This document shows positions 9,779 to 21,294 of a stretch of 64,000 bases of DNA, piece by piece. The position numbers and the translations under genes are program-made. This stretch comes from Loripinus fragilis (Eukaryota > Mollusca > Bivalvia > Lucinida > Lucinidae). Location: NCBI GenBank assembly GCA_964019695.1, contig OZ026524.1, positions 23,147,656 to 23,211,655 on the forward strand. Reading direction: 5' to 3'. Under the pieces are notes generated by a model that saw only the letters and a list, made by a program, of their open reading frames with translations, had not been told where the DNA came from and made no database searches. How positions within the stretch are numbered: the stretch's first letter is position 1; each line of letters begins with the position of its first letter.

Positions 9779-10310
9779 GTAATAACCCTTTAAACACCAA
9801 TCACAGCAAAATTTTTAGATCCAGAGGCCGCTAGTTCGATCCCGGCCCGGTCCCATACTTTCATGGAGATTGATCATGAAATAATTTCTACGGTCATTCT
9901 CCTTCCTTATGATGAATCATTCAAGAAGGGTTGTTGTCAGTTACTAGAGAAAGTATGTGCACGAAGTACTGGTTAACTGCTTGTTCAAGCTTGCCCAGGA
10001 AAAAGTGTGGTTAGGTGAACTGACCATCGGGCCATGACCATAGCTGTTGACTTGGGATGTAAATCAACAAAACAAGCAAACAAAACAGCAAAATTTGTCT
10101 GCTTTGTTGTCTGCTCAAATCTTTTAGAAGCTACTTTGACAAACAGTGTAAAACCAGATCAGACTGCTCCTATAGGAGCAGTCTGATCTGGGTCCACACT
10201 ATTGGCCCCTATGCTTACATTCATGAAGTAATGTTAGCAAATACATTGCAGCAGGCAACTTTAGCAGATGGCATCTTCAGATTCAGTTTTTGCAGGCCCT
10301 TAAAGGAATA
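9779..10310. mobile_element. Family A MITE split by a SINE1 insertion
   Basis: The host element begins AACCCTTTAAACACCAATCA and resumes at about 10088 (CAGCAAAATTTGTCTGC), with the GATCAGACTGCTCC|TATAGGAGCAGTCTGATC palindrome at about 10158-10190 and an end near 10307. At 9815-10085 lies a + strand SINE1: the B-box-like CTAGTTCGATCCCGGCCC near its start, its body, and the tail TGTTGACTTGGGATGTAAAT. The tRNA A-box end is missing. Confidence 0.65.
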
Positions 10311-10832
10311 ACACAAGATTTAGCAACACTCTCAACTGCAACAGACATCAAATTTTATGTTTTTCTTGATTGTCAGAATTTAATATTTTAAATCTTTTTT
10401 TTTTTTTTTTGCATGCTGGGTAATTTTTCATGTTTTTTGTTGTCGGCTGACTTATTTCAAAAATAACTTTTTTCAAACACTTTGAATCCAGATCAGGACT
10501 GACAGATCTGTACCGACAGAATGTGGAGTTTATGTTCATTCTCTTTATTTTTTTCAATTTGACAAAAAATGCATCGCCAATGGCAACAGCTATAATACTA
10601 TATTTCAAAATCTAGATCCAGAAATAAATTTTTAAAAAAGTATTTTGAGTTATGTTGTTGAATAGAAGAGTATTATGATCAGGGAAAATTGTTTGCATTC
10701 CCCAGAAAATTATGCTTTGATAAATTGAATGGATTAGTTAGGTAATCTTTTGATAGATGCCATTTTAGAAATTTAAAAAAACTAAGAGTAAACCAGGAAA
10801 TATATTAAAATTGTCACAATTTTCTTTTGCAG
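10311..10832. other. GFM1 intron with partial family E element
   Basis: 10405-10510 matches the left half of family E (GCATGCTGGGTAATTTTTCA, then AATCCAGATCAGGACTGAC). A T19 run precedes it. Nothing else was recognised. Confidence 0.45.
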
Positions 10833-10993
10833 CGTTTGCTGAAGGAGTATGGCATATTCTAGAACCAATCATGAATGTTGAAATTACTGTTCCCAGTGAA
10901 TTCTCTGGTCCCACTCTCGTAGATATCAACAAAAGAAATGGCGTGCTGAAGTTTCAAGAGGCTAGGGATGAATATACTACTTTTGTTTGTGAG
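10833..10993 (+). CDS. GFM1: Mitochondrial elongation factor G1, internal exon (domain V)
   Basis: The acceptor is TTTCTTTTGCAG and the donor GAG|GTAAGT. After the split codon it reads FAEGVWHILEPIMNVEITVP and SEFSGPTLVDINKRNGVL. LEPIM-x-VE-x-x-P-x-EF-x-G...I..R-x-G is the hallmark start of EF-G domain V. The three exons 7353, 9710 and 10833 sum to 306 bases, 102 codons, confirming phase. Confidence 0.93.
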
Positions 10994-11012
10994 GTAAGTT
11001 TACCTAAATGTT

Positions 11013-11250
11013 CTTAACCCTTAAAGCGCCAATTGCAATTAAAGTCATCTGCTTTTCTCGTCTGCTGAAATGTTTAAGAAGCCTCTATGGCAAACAGTGT
11101 GGACCCAGATCAGACTGCGCAGTCTGTTCTGGGTCCACACTGTTTGCTTCTATACTTAATTCATCAGTAATGTTAGGCAATTATTTGCAGCAGACGACTT
11201 CAGCAGATGACATTTTCAGATGCATTTTTTCTTGGCGCTTTATGGTTTAA
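11013..11250. mobile_element. Family A TTAA-bounded MITE
   Basis: Terminal inversions TTAACCCTTAAAGCGCCAAT and CTTGGCGCTTTATGGTTTAA; the core palindrome is CAGATCAGACTGCGCAGTCTG. It begins 20 bases after the donor of the preceding GFM1 exon. Confidence 0.8.
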
Positions 11251-11830
11251 CTCTTGAAATGCCATCAAAAATTTGCAGCAGAAGACATTTTCAATTTGTC
11301 TCTGTTTTAAGAAATCAGACAGTTCTTTTGAGCACCCACAACATACATTTTGGTTGAGAAATAAGAAAATTAATTTTGATCACACTCTCTTATCTAGAGG
11401 CCTGGATGGGCAGACTAGCCTTAGCCTTAACTAGTCTTCTATGCAATAAGTACCAAAACCTTGTGCTGGCTCAAATATGGGCCTCAACGCAACAAAGCTT
11501 CCGACAATGCAAGACTCAAACCAGTCTCCTCAGCTACAGAGACTAGCTGGAAAGGTGAAATTTCCCTTGTAGCAAGTTTAGATATGATACTTTCCATAAC
11601 ACAAATAACAAAGGCACTAGCAGGATCAGTCTGTGAAGACTTTATTATCGGTCCCTCTTTTCTGCCTATCATCTTAGGGAGCCTATAATGCCAACAATAT
11701 GGACCCAGATCAGACTGCTACCTTTGGAGCAGTCTGATCCGGGTTTGTATTGTTTGCTTCCATGAAAAAATCTAGTCTGAAGTGCACTTGAATATATGCA
11801 GCAGAGGTAAAAAGGAGACGGTATTTTCAG
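11251..11830. mobile_element. Family C half, family I and family A2 fragments
   Basis: 11300-11400 resembles half of family C (GTTCTTTTGAGCACCCACAA, TTGGTTGAGAAATAAGAAAA). 11465-11680 is family I (GACTCAAACCAGTCTCCTCA, CTAGCTGGAAAGGTGAAATT). 11680-11830 is A2 in reverse, with CAGATCAGACTGCTACCT and GGAGCAGTCTGATCCGG. Confidence 0.55.
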
Positions 11831-11945
11831 GACATAAAATAGCTGCAGGATAGGGTTAATTTTTTTTATTTTTTTTCTAGGTTATACTTAATAACATGTG
11901 ATATGAAAAGTCAGCAGATGACAATATTATCCAGCATCCAATGAG

Positions 11946-12180
11946 TTAACCCATTTATGCCGAATGGAATTACCCCCCAATTATCAATTGGAACAGTCCA
12001 TTTCTGTTTTAAGGGATGTTGGGTGGTATTCTTCGTTTTTATTCAAATTTTTATAGAACATTCTGCAAGCAAACATGGAGACCCTGATCAGACACCGCAT
12101 TCTGTGATGTCTGGTCTGGGTTTGCACTGTTTGCCTTTGTCCTACAAAAAGTATGCAAGGCTTATTATATATGGGTTTAT
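11946..12180. mobile_element. Family J MITE ending beside the last GFM1 acceptor
   Basis: It starts TTAACCCATTTATGCCGAAT and contains GGAGACCCTGATCAGACACC and GTCTGGTCTGGGTTTGCACT. Related copies are at 26600-26745 and 44352-44590. Its right part reaches to within about 20 bases of the acceptor at 12200. Confidence 0.6.
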
Positions 12181-12200
12181 TTTCCTGAATGTTTTTGTAG

Positions 12201-12386
12201 GTTCCACTTAACAACATGTTTGGTTATTCAACTCACTTGCGGTCGAACACACAAGGAAAGGGAGAGTATACGATGGAGTACGATAAATATTGTCCAGCCT
12301 TACAATTAACACAGCAGCAACTCATCACGGAATATGAACAATCACAGGAGGATGGTGGCAGCCAGAAAAAGAAAAAAAAGAATTGA
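12201..12386 (+). CDS. GFM1: Mitochondrial elongation factor G1, terminal exon (domain V C-terminus)
   Basis: After the acceptor GTTTTTGTAG it reads [20 protein letters not shown], then [20 protein letters not shown] and a tail ending QKKKKKN before TGA at 12384-12386. [26 protein letters not shown] is the near-invariant C-terminal signature of EF-G domain V. The Lys-rich tail of six basic residues matches the basic tails common in GFM1. No clear AATAAA signal was found close behind; the first convincing hexamer is inside a family B element near 12768, which is weak evidence. Confidence 0.94.
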   Translation, partial: VPLNNMFGYSTHLRSNTQGKGEYTMEYDKYCPALQLTQQQLITEYEQSQEDGGSQKKKKKN

Positions 12387-12555
12387 TGAAAGCTACATTT
12401 TAGGATATTTATTTAAATGAAAGTGATATTTTTGTAACACAATGGCAGTAAGGGTAAAGTAGATGTTCTAAAATTTTGAACACTTGTTGCCTGCTAAAAA
12501 GGCCTGGACAAACAGCGCAGACCCAGATCAGACTGCTTCCCCATTTGCTATTCTG
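12387..12555. other. GFM1 3' flank, including part of a family A-like element
   Basis: Presumed 3' UTR. From about 12485 it resembles the 19195-19345 element (TTGCCTGCTAAAAAGGCCTG, CAGACCCAGATCAGACTGCT), cut by the family B copy that follows. Confidence 0.45.
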
Positions 12556-12962
12556 ATGCAGCGTTCGCACAGGCTTGAAAAGTACTTGAATTTAGAGGGC
12601 TTTATTGAAAGTCTTTGAAAATTAAATCTGCCTTGAAAAGTACTGGAAATAACTCAAAAGCCTTGAATTTTACTATTTTCTGTAGGACTTAACACTGTAG
12701 ATAGAGAACCTAATCATTATAAAATTGTTGTGTCTAAATTTGGTGCAGCATATGCTGCACCAAATAAAGGCACAACAATTTTATACTAGTTTTCTATTAC
12801 TAATGTCTCCATTATCTCAGTCTAGCATATCTGAAAAAGAATTTAAACACTTCGATCAGTATTTTTCATTATTACTTTAAGTCCTTGAAAACTGTTGGAG
12901 AGGCTTTAAGAAGTCCTTGAAAAGTCCTTGAATTTTACTCATACTTGCATGTATGAACCTTG
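12556..12962 (+). mobile_element. Family B element
   Basis: It begins CGCACAGGCTTGAAAAGTAC and ends GCATGTATGAACCTTG. Centrally, GTCTAAATTTGGTGCAGCAT and ATGCTGCACCAAATAAAGGC form a hairpin. Confidence 0.8.
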
Positions 12963-13073
12963 TGATAAGCAGTTTGTGAATTCCAGCCATGATAAACAAC
13001 ATTTTATTTGAAAACTGAAAGAGGAAAGTATTTGAAATATTAGAATACTTATCGTACTGTAAACCCATAAGTT

Positions 13074-13280
13074 AACTCTTTGCCCCCTGGATAATTTTTC
13101 ATGCTTTTTGTTGTCTACTGATTTTTTTAAAATCAACTTTTTCGAAAAATTCTTTCAGGAAAACTGTCTGATTGTCAAACAGGTTGGATCCAGATCAGGC
13201 CTGACATCTTGTCTGGCCTGATCTTGGTCCAAATTGTTTGCAACGGTTATCAGCAGACGACACTAGTAAACGGAGATAAG
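13074..13280. mobile_element. Family E TTAA MITE
   Basis: It starts TTAACTCTTTGCCCCCTG; the core GATCCAGATCAGGCCTGACA faces TGTCTGGCCTGATCTTGGTC; the right side has TTTGCAACGGTTATCAGCAG. 12963-13073 and 13281-13548 hold nothing recognised. Confidence 0.7.
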
Positions 13281-13548
13281 GTAGTAGGCATGGTTTTCAG
13301 AAAGGTGAACTGACAAATGGTTTAGACCAAGTAAAGCATAACCCTGTAAGTAAGCAGAAAAGCATTCGTTAATCACAGGGAGCAGGGCCCTCTCGCCTTG
13401 CAGGTCAGTGTGAAGTAGGTTCTACTAAAATTTGGTGTGTGATAGAGCGGATTTGGGGCAAGCAAATCTGAACAGGTATCCCTGATCAAACAGTGTAAGC
13501 CCTGATCAGTTGGCGTTGCTGTGTTTTGGCTTAATTTCCCTTTGTTTA

Positions 13549-13754
13549 CAGTAAAACCTGTGTAAAACGGCCCCTCAAATATCGACAAAACAAAGATCTT
13601 AACGACAAATGGTAGCTTAATGAAGGTCGAAAGCATTGAAGAATGCTCCCCTTGGAGCATTCTGCAATACTTTTGACCTGCATTAAGCAATAATTGGACT
13701 TGAAAACCTTTTTTAGGTCTCTTTGAGAGTAGCAGTTTTACACAGGTTTTACTG
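13549..13754. mobile_element. Family D TIR element with TA duplication
   Basis: Terminal inverted repeats CAGTAAAACCTGTGTAAAAC and (left end of the right TIR) GTTTTACACAGGTTTTACTG, flanked on both sides by TA. The core AGAATGCTCCCCTTGGAGCATTCT is palindromic (GAATGCTCC / GGAGCATTC). A TA target and CAGT ends fit a Tc1/mariner- or pogo-type non-autonomous element. Confidence 0.82.
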
Positions 13755-13899
13755 TAAAGTCATGACTGTCATTTATCGAATTACACTGTACCTGTGCAGG
13801 CTGTTCTGAGGCAATTTACCAGTACATAGTGTAGGCATATTTTCACATTTAGGTCAAGATAAAACAAAATATTTGATCGTAAAATTGTGAATATATTTT

Positions 13900-14530
13900 A
13901 ACATTTGTTTCGGGTGGTCAAAAGAACCGTCTCATTGAGACAGTTCTTTTGAGTACCCACAACATATGTTTTTGATCAGAAATAAGAAAAAGAGTTTTTA
14001 TTTATGCATATTTATTTAGAGAGGCCTGCATACTTTCATTAGTAACTGATAACTGCCCTACTTGAATTAGCAGGAATGAGAGAATAATCTCTATGAACGT
14101 ATGAAGTCACCTCTGGGTTCAGACATACAACCCAGTGTTTGCACAGGCTTGCAAGTACTTGATTTTAGAGGGCTTTCTTGAAGTCTGGAAAATAAAATAA
14201 GCCTTGAAAAGTACTGGAAAATTGCACAAAGGCCTTGAAAAGTCCTTGAATTCTTCTATTTTCTGTAGGAATTAACACTCATGATAGAGATCTAAATCAG
14301 ATAAAATTGTTATGCCTTTGTTCGGTGCAGCAAATGCTGCACCAAATAAAGGCACAACAATTTTATACTAATTTTCTAGTACACATTTCTCCATTATCTC
14401 AGTCTAGCATTTCTGAAAGAGTATTTTAACACTTAAATCAGGATTTTTCCTAAAGTTTTAGTCCTTAAAAACTGTAGGATAGTCTTTAGAAGTCCTTGAA
14501 TTGTACTCAAACTTGCCTGTATGAACCCTG
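13900..14530 (+). mobile_element. Family C hairpin and family B element
   Basis: 13900-14010: AAAAGAACCGTCTCATTGAG is followed by its complement ending TTCTTTTGAGTACCCACAAC (family C). 14140-14530: a family B copy with GTTCGGTGCAGCAAATGCTG / CACC hairpin and a final TGCCTGTATGAACCCTG. Confidence 0.75.
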
Positions 14531-15095
14531 CAACTACTTCATTGCATATTGCTGTCTCTGGAAGCTAGATTACTTACCATATGTGCCACCTACTGCGCTC
14601 ATTCCTATTATATGTGTTTCATATAACAGTCCATCCGTTACTCAAACTTCTAAGTATCAAACTCCTTAAACTTAAAGATGGCCCACAGGATTCTAAATAC
14701 AGTAAAACTTCAATGGCTCGAACACTAATGGCTTATCATGGTAAATTCGAACTTCCTCAAGCCATTAGAAATTAGAACAATCATCAGAATCACATTATTT
14801 TCCAAATTCTGCTGCTGCTTTTTGAAAACACATAAGACTTGATTTTATTGTTAACCAAATATTTCAAATGTGTATTACTTAACCAAGCGTGTATTACGGT
14901 ATCAAGCCTTACATAATTTTCATATGAAGAAAGAGGTGACATATTTAATGGTCTGCTGCAATCATGATTAGTGCTTTATGGATAAATGATAACAAATGTT
15001 AAGATAGGAAGTGTAACCAATTATGAAAGCAATTTTTTTACAAGCTGGCTAAAATTGGTACTATTAGTATTGACATGCATTTGAGTTGGAAACTA
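14531..15095. other. Intergenic, one TIR-like half
   Basis: 14699-14770 begins TACAGTAAAACTTCAATGGC followed by TCGAAC, resembling the TIR of the element at 57155-58190. The rest shows nothing recognised. Confidence 0.4.
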
Positions 15096-15325
15096 CATGG
15101 GTGAAAGTTTTCAGGATTATTCCTGAATTCAGGATTTTGAGGCTGACTTTCCACAGAAAGTCAGCCTCAAAATCCTGAATTAGGGAGATTATAAAAGCTT
15201 TTCTGATTATTTTCAGTCTGTCTAAAGACATTTGATCATTTAAACTTGAAATTGTGACTATTTAGTGGGGCATACTGAAAGTTCAGGATTTTGGAAATTT
15301 TGAACTTTCACCCATGAAACTACAA
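15096..15325. mobile_element. Family F foldback element
   Basis: The ends CATGGGTGAAAGTTTTCAGG and TGAACTTTCACCCATG are inverted. Internally GAGGCTGACTTTCCAC and GAAAGTCAGCCTC pair. Related copies: 18990-19195, 21295-21520, and 30200-30450 in reverse. Confidence 0.75.
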
Positions 15326-15344
15326 TGTAAATAGTTTCAACCTT

Positions 15345-15795
15345 TTATGGGCCAGCTTGTGAGATTTGGGTACTTATTGCATCAGCAAGCAGCAAAGGCT
15401 CGGATGAGTCTGTGCTTATGCACAGTCTGGTCAGAGCCTTTGCTTCAGGTATACACCAAATATGAAAGTACAGGAATGCAAGACCAAATGTTCATCCTCA
15501 GACCCTGCTGGATACGTCAGCATGGGTGTTTAAAGGGGGCTTTTGCACATATTATTGGATAGGATAAGTACTAAATCTTGCCCAGAGGTTATAAAAAAAT
15601 TCATGCTCAACTCAACCGAGCATGAAATTTATTATGCTCATAATTTTTGACATTTTAATATTTATTAGTATGATAAATACAACATTCATGAGTTTGAAAG
15701 GAAGAAGTCTATTTTTAGTATTTAAGTATTTTATGAGTAGTTGAAATTTAATGCACAGTTGAGTTGAGCATGAGAAAGGTTTTATAACCTCAGGG
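15345..15795. mobile_element. Family G' element and family H element
   Basis: 15345-15560: GGGCCAGCTTGTGAGATTT, then GCAGCAAAGGCTCGGATGAG and CAGTCTGGTCAGAGCCTTTG (G'). 15580-15795: terminal inversions GAGGTTATAAAAAAATTCAT and GTTTTATAACCTC (family H; second copy at 56198-56427). Confidence 0.65.
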
Positions 15796-16269
15796 CCTTA
15801 TGTGCTGGTCCATATATATATCTTCTGAATGCTTGTCTTTGAAGTCTGTACAAGTAATAAGATATGGTTTGCTGGGAAATACTATCATCATAACTATCTT
15901 ACTTTGTTATTTATTGTCTCAGAATTTAGAGAGACATTTAAATAAAGAAGAAATTCAAACATTGTTTCTTTTCGTGCTGCCTTGTTCATTTCAGCTAAAC
16001 CAAGGGAAAAGTCTGACAGACTAAACACAAGTTATTAGTAGAAATCATATAGGCACCACTCAAACCTCATTGATCAACCTCTGCTGTCTCAAAATCAACA
16101 AGACAAATTTGACGAATTTATATCCCCCTACGAAGGGTTATTTGAGAGAAACATGTTAATCACACAATATAAATCCCATTTATCTAACCCTTAGTACACC
16201 TTCAGTATCATTCAGATCATAACAAACGCCTGTCAAGTAGTTCTTAGTGCTTAGTTTAATAAAAAAAAA
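15796..16269. other. Intergenic, nothing recognised
   Basis: AT-rich sequence with no repeat, RNA or coding signal that I can name. Confidence 0.4.
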
Positions 16270-17010
16270 TTCACTTACATCTGCACAATTTCAATATTTT
16301 GACCTTTAAACCCATCCTCAGAGGTCAAGGGTGTATGTAAATTCAAAGTGTTACCTTGCATGTAGGTCTACACTTCTTCCATTTTAATTTGATATGCAAC
16401 ATGACACTTTTAGAAAAGAAAAAAATGACCTTTTGACCCCACCCCAGGGGTCCTTGGTGCGTGTAATGACTTCATATTTGCTTTCATGGTGCTCTGTGCT
16501 CAATTCCCTTTAATTTGATATGCAACATGACTAATTTCAGAAAAAGATATAATTTGACCTTTTGACCCCACCCTTTGGGTCAAGGTTGTGTCTGTGGGCA
16601 AAATAATTGCTACCATGTTGCTAACAGCGTCGTAAGCTTTAATTTGATATGCAACATGACTACTTTCAGAAAAAGATAAAGTTAGACCTTTTGACCCCAC
16701 CCCTGGGTGGAGGGTGTGTCTGTGGGCAAAATATTTGCTACCATGTTGCTGCCAGTGTCGTCAGCTTTAATTTGATATGCAACATGACCATATTCTGAAG
16801 AAGTTTAATTTGGCATCCCCTAAGTCCACCTCACAGGCTTGGACCTAGACCTTCGAACTGAAATCCCGTTTAATATGTTTCACATTTATTGTTGCTCTGC
16901 CTGCATGCAAAATTTCAGCAAAAAATATTAACAATTGCCTTAGTTATTGCAAAATTTAAATATTTGACCTTTGACCCCTTAGGCGGGGTCAAAGGGGTAG
17001 GGTAAAACTT
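16270..17010. repeat. Tandem repeat of about 128 bp with GACCTTTTGACCCC blocks
   Basis: TTAATTTGATATGCAACATG recurs near 16386, 16510, 16638 and 16766, each preceded or followed by a GACCTTTTGACCCCACCC block (near 16429, 16554 and 16684) and GTGTCTGTGGGCAAAATA. At the right end TTTGACCTTTGACCCC faces the inverted GGGGTCAAAGGGG (16965-16998). It is probably the inside of a dispersed mollusc-type repeat whose flank recurs at 59290-59540. Confidence 0.75.
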
Positions 17011-17099
17011 TGACACTGCCATGCTTACCTACAGGAACTGGGTAATCATGGTGTATAGAGAGAAGTTGTTAAATATAATAGCCGTGATGAAATGTGAAG

Positions 17100-17300
17100 A
17101 TCATCACACAAAAAAAAAAGCTAATATAGGGATCACACATGTTTTTTCATGCATTAACATTTGCCGGGTCCCGAGGATGCTGTTTGAACACGAGGCCGAT
17201 AGGCCGAGTGTTCAACATCATCCGAGGGACCCGGCAAGTGTTAATGCAGTGAAACAAACATGTGTGATCGTTATTCTTGCATATTTTACCTTATTCAAAC
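17100..17300. mobile_element. Long hairpin element
   Basis: GATCACACATG...CATTAACATTTGCCGGGTCC pairs with GGACCCGGCAAGTGTTAATG...CATGTGTGATC. The inner part TGTTTGAACACGAGGCCG / CGGCCTCGTGTTC-like sequence continues the fold. The arms are about 70 bases with a very short loop. Confidence 0.7.
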
Positions 17301-18215
17301 CATATTCGCACTGAAAACGCTGCTTAAACATTGATTTGTCCATTTTCTTACACTGGATTTCTCAAAACAAAATGGCGTCGGCTGTGTACTTTCGAACGTC
17401 ATAACGTCGTGATAACGTCATAGCGGCATGCAACGTTTTCGCAAACAAAAACATCGGCGAAATGATCAGTCTGGTCCGCAACGCTTTCCGTATAAAACGT
17501 CATGCAAATAATGCAGGGCTCATTTTAAGAATTTTCAAGTTCAGACCCATGTTCAAACAGCACGTGAATCTCCTGATTTGAACATGGATTTTCGTTCATT
17601 TAACAATGGGTGTAAACAGCTATACGAATAGAAATCTATGCAAGAATATTGGTTTTGCATTATAATTGCCTATTATAAAACAAGGGCAATAACTCAAGTG
17701 TTAAGGGGTCGATTTTGACCAAACTTATAGGATATCATGAGTCCATGGTACTAATCATTTGTACCAAGAATGAATCAAATCTGACCAATAGGTACTGAGA
17801 TATGGTTCCGGACAGACAAAAAGTGTGGATGGACAGACGGAACAGACGACGCCAAAACTATATCCCTCCGACTTTTTCGAGGGAACAAACAGGAATGACT
17901 GATCAGTCTGAGCTGATGCCTAGGCTGGTCTGTCTTCTAATGATACCCTGCCACATGGTTGGTTCTCTCGTCACAGTTCAGATATTTTTGCATGCAAACA
18001 ATAAAAGTACAGACCAGCCTGCACATTCATAAGTCTGATCAGTATCTTTGTTATTTCCTGTCTGGTAAGTATTTGTTTGCTTTGATTCTTTACATCCAGT
18101 CAACAATCTTTCAGTTATAAAGGGACAGGTCTAATTGGGTTGAACCAGTACTAAGCTAAGATAACTGTTCAAGGACACAACGCAGTGACGCCGGTGTCGC
18201 TCTGCTAAGTATACT
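17301..18215. other. Dispersed repeat, family I fragment, truncated SINE2
   Basis: 17690-17900 (GGGCAATAACTCAAGTGTTA, CCATGGTACTAATCAT) matches 59460-59540. 17905-18055 is a family I fragment (ACAGACCAGCCTGCACATTC). 18073-18211 is a - strand SINE2 lacking its tRNA head (TTGATTCTTTACATCCAGTC, GTTGAACCAGTACTAAGCTA). Confidence 0.6.
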
Positions 18216-18989
18216 AATGGCATAAAGTTAAGCATATTTTGATTGTGTTGATAATTTTTTTCCAAAATTATCTATTGCCCATTAAAAAGTACTGTTAATC
18301 TACTATCCAAAAGTCAGTAATATAGAACTCTACAAATCCTGATGACGTCATAGGAACATGAGGACTGAACTTACTAAAACACTTCCGAGAAACAAAATGT
18401 TTATTTTCTCCAACATTTGGGAACAATTTTGCTGACTGTCTGTTACAGTTTGTAGATAATCATCCCTGCTAAATCACACCAGCATAGCTGAATTACTCTG
18501 GCAATTTTGAATGGGTTTAAATAATGACGATTTTTTGCCCTTTGAGACTAGGCTGCATTTAGGATAATGGATAGGAATCCTGTTTCATGGATCTTGTCAT
18601 CTGTAAATGCCACAAGATTCTTCTCACATCACCAAGTAATATTTTGCAGCAAATTGGAACAGATTAAACGGTCAAATAACAAATTTATTGCACAAATTGC
18701 ATTTCACTAACACATTTCATGACCTAAATTTGTACATTTTTGCTTTCAAAATGCTCCTTATCAGATCGCCTGACATGTCAAATTTTGCTGTCACAACTTA
18801 GAGGGAACATTGGTCTAAAAAGTCTTAGAAACGTAGCCCTTTTCTATCTGTTGTTTGTGCACAGCATTGAAGTTTGGCATTTTGCATACTGAGAGTTGAC
18901 CCAGAAAACCCGTTCATTTGAGTCAATGAATGTGTTTCGGAATACCAAAATTTCAGTTTTCGACTCAAAATAAGTATAGTAGACTAATG
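18216..18989. other. Intergenic, nothing recognised
   Basis: AT-rich, no family copy, hairpin or coding signal identified. Confidence 0.4.
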
Positions 18990-19345
18990 TAAAAAACATT
19001 TGATGTTAGAGGCTGACAAAATGCTGAATAAAGAAGATTATAATAGCTTCTTTGTTAAGTTTTCAGATTATCTGAACACAATTAATCATTTTATCTTTAA
19101 ATTTTCTATTTTAGTAGCCATCCTGCCAGTTTTAATATATTTGAATTTCAAAAGTTCAGGATTTTGGAAATTTTGAACTTTTACCCATGTATCTGTTATA
19201 AGTAAATGTTCTAAGTTGGTCTTCCGGCCTGAAATTAACAAAGTGCTTGTCAGAATAGCAAACAGAGAAGACACTGATCAGACTGCTTCTTCAGATCTGG
19301 GTCTGCACTGTTCGTTGGGGCCTTTTTGACAGGTAACTAGTGGTC
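18990..19345. mobile_element. Family F copy and family A-like core
   Basis: 18990-19195 ends with TTCAGGATTTTGGAAATTTT and GAACTTTTACCCATG (family F). 19195-19345 has AGACACTGATCAGACTGCTT and AGATCTGGGTCTGCACTGTT. Confidence 0.55.
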
Positions 19346-19548
19346 AAAATTTCAGAGCATTTACCATACATCAAAAGAAATACACTCAAAACCAAGACCT
19401 CTCCAATATTTTATTAAAAAATCACAGTTTAATGTTACATTTCATTAAAACAAAAAACAACATATTACAATAGTGATTATTATACTGCAATAATCAGACA
19501 AATTCAGCCTGGACCAAGATCAAGCTATTCAGGATCTGGCTGGTTGTT

Positions 19549-20037
19549 TTAACCATTCAAGCGCCAATTACAACAAAAGTCGTCTGCTTTTCTCGTCTGC
19601 TGAAATGTTTAAGAAGCCTCTATGGCAAACAGTGTGGACCCAGATCAGACTGCTCCTATAGGAGCAGTCTGTTCTGGGTCCACGCTGTTTGCTTTTATAC
19701 TTAATTCATCAGCAATGTTAGGCAGTTATTTGCAGCAGACAACTTCCGCAGACGACATTTTCAAATGCATTTTGTTCTTGGCGCTTTAAGGGTTAACCAT
19801 TCAAGCGCCACCAAAAACATACATGTAATAAGTGCACATGCTCTTTGAAGCCCACGCTGGGATCCAAATTTTGTGTTGTAAGATATCAAATAAGATATCA
19901 AATCAGACTTGATATTTCATACCAATCGTGTTTGCAGCGATTCATATGAAAAGATAAGCCTGAAATTCACCGAATACTCAAATAAAGAGAACAAAATTTT
20001 ATTGTGTCTGTTGCAGTCGTTGTGGCGCTTTAAGGTT
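19549..20037. mobile_element. Two adjacent family A TTAA MITEs
   Basis: 19549-19796: TTAACCATTCAAGCGCCAAT ... TTGGCGCTTTAAGGGTTAA with a perfect GATCAGACTGCTCCTATAGG palindrome core. 19793-20037: TTAACCATTCAAGCGCCACC ... GTGGCGCTTTAAGGTTGAA with an unrelated core. They share the junction GGTTAACC. Confidence 0.75.
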
Positions 20038-20250
20038 GAAAACTGACCAAACCTGATGCCCAAAATGATTGTCAAAAAACAAAGACCCTGATAGGACTGC
20101 TCTGAGCAGTCTGACCAGAGACTGTTTGTTCATGCCATTTTGTAAAATTATTGTTCATGCCATTTTGTTTAATTAATGTTCAATTACCGAAGCTTAGTCT
20201 ATAGTGACAATGTGGTTTGTTACACAGAGCATCTTCCATATATTGTTTTA

Positions 20251-20495
20251 TGATATGAAGTCGTGTCTGGGAGTGAAATTAACACCATGCATTAAAATCG
20301 ATAAACCACTAGTGGTTTACAGATTTTCGGGTACCATTACATGTATGAAATGACGTCCATAATGACATTTTGTACATAATGGCTTTTTTACGCCAGAAAT
20401 GAGATTTTAAGTAATCTTAATGTCATAGGATAGATAGAATCAAAAATTCATGCTCCTGTATTATTGAATTTATTAAACTTGTAGCAAAAAAGCGA
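20251..20495. mobile_element. Family M element, 3'-truncated copy
   Basis: It matches the insertion at 2120-2456 through TGAATTTATTAAACTTGTAG and then diverges, so it lacks the terminal hairpin of that copy. 20496-20890 holds nothing recognised. Confidence 0.65.
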
Positions 20496-20890
20496 TAAAG
20501 CCAGAGGGGTATGTCCTAACATGTGTCCTGCGACTGAGACCTGATGTGCGTATTATCATGCTCACAAAAAGAAGAAGCAGCCTTGAGAAATGCTTAATTG
20601 ATTTGAACATTTCAGGGCATTCGTTTATATGGCTATATTTAGGCAATAGCAATCGAAAAGCAGAGATATGAAATATTCATAAAAGTCGTGTTTATGCCAT
20701 GTTAGAATTATTGGCTAATTTTATGAAAGTGGTGGAATTCATCAAATATGGCTTCAATACCACTTTTAATTACGCGAATTAAGCTTCAAATATAGCTTTG
20801 TCTGTGTCTCTATTAATTTTCATAAACTAAGAAGCCCTGTCATTCATAATCATCATGTTTCTTTTATTTTGGTGTTTATTAAGAGGCTTT

Positions 20891-21080
20891 GTTTGTTTGA
20901 TTTGATTCTTTATGTCCCAGTCAACAATCTTTCAGTTACGTCGGGATGGGTCTTTCCTGGGTTGAACCAGTACTAAGCTAGGATTAATGTGTCTTGCTCA
21001 AGGACACAACTCAGTGAGGCTCAAACCCGCGGCCCTTCGGCCTCGAGTCAAGTACTCTACCACTTAGCCACTGCCCTCCC
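20891..21080 (-). mobile_element. SINE2 (tRNA-derived)
   Basis: Read on the - strand it starts GGGAGGGCAGTGGCTAAGTG, has A-box-like GGTAGAGTACTTGACTCGAG and B-box-like CGGGTTTGAGCC, and ends with the tail CTGGGACATAAAGAATCAAA. Confidence 0.85.
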
Positions 21081-21294
21081 ACTTATTAAGAGGTTAAATA
21101 TATTGGTGAGCAGAGGCAAATGGACCCTGCCTATTGCAAAATCGTGATGATAGCAAATTGTGTAGATAAATAATATCAATTTAAACTCCTTTACCTGTGT
21201 AAGATACTTGACAAAGTTATTTGAGAAAAGTATCGGTATTTCACTGGGGTTTCCAGTCACTAATATAGGTCACTGATTGTAAACAGTTATTTAA

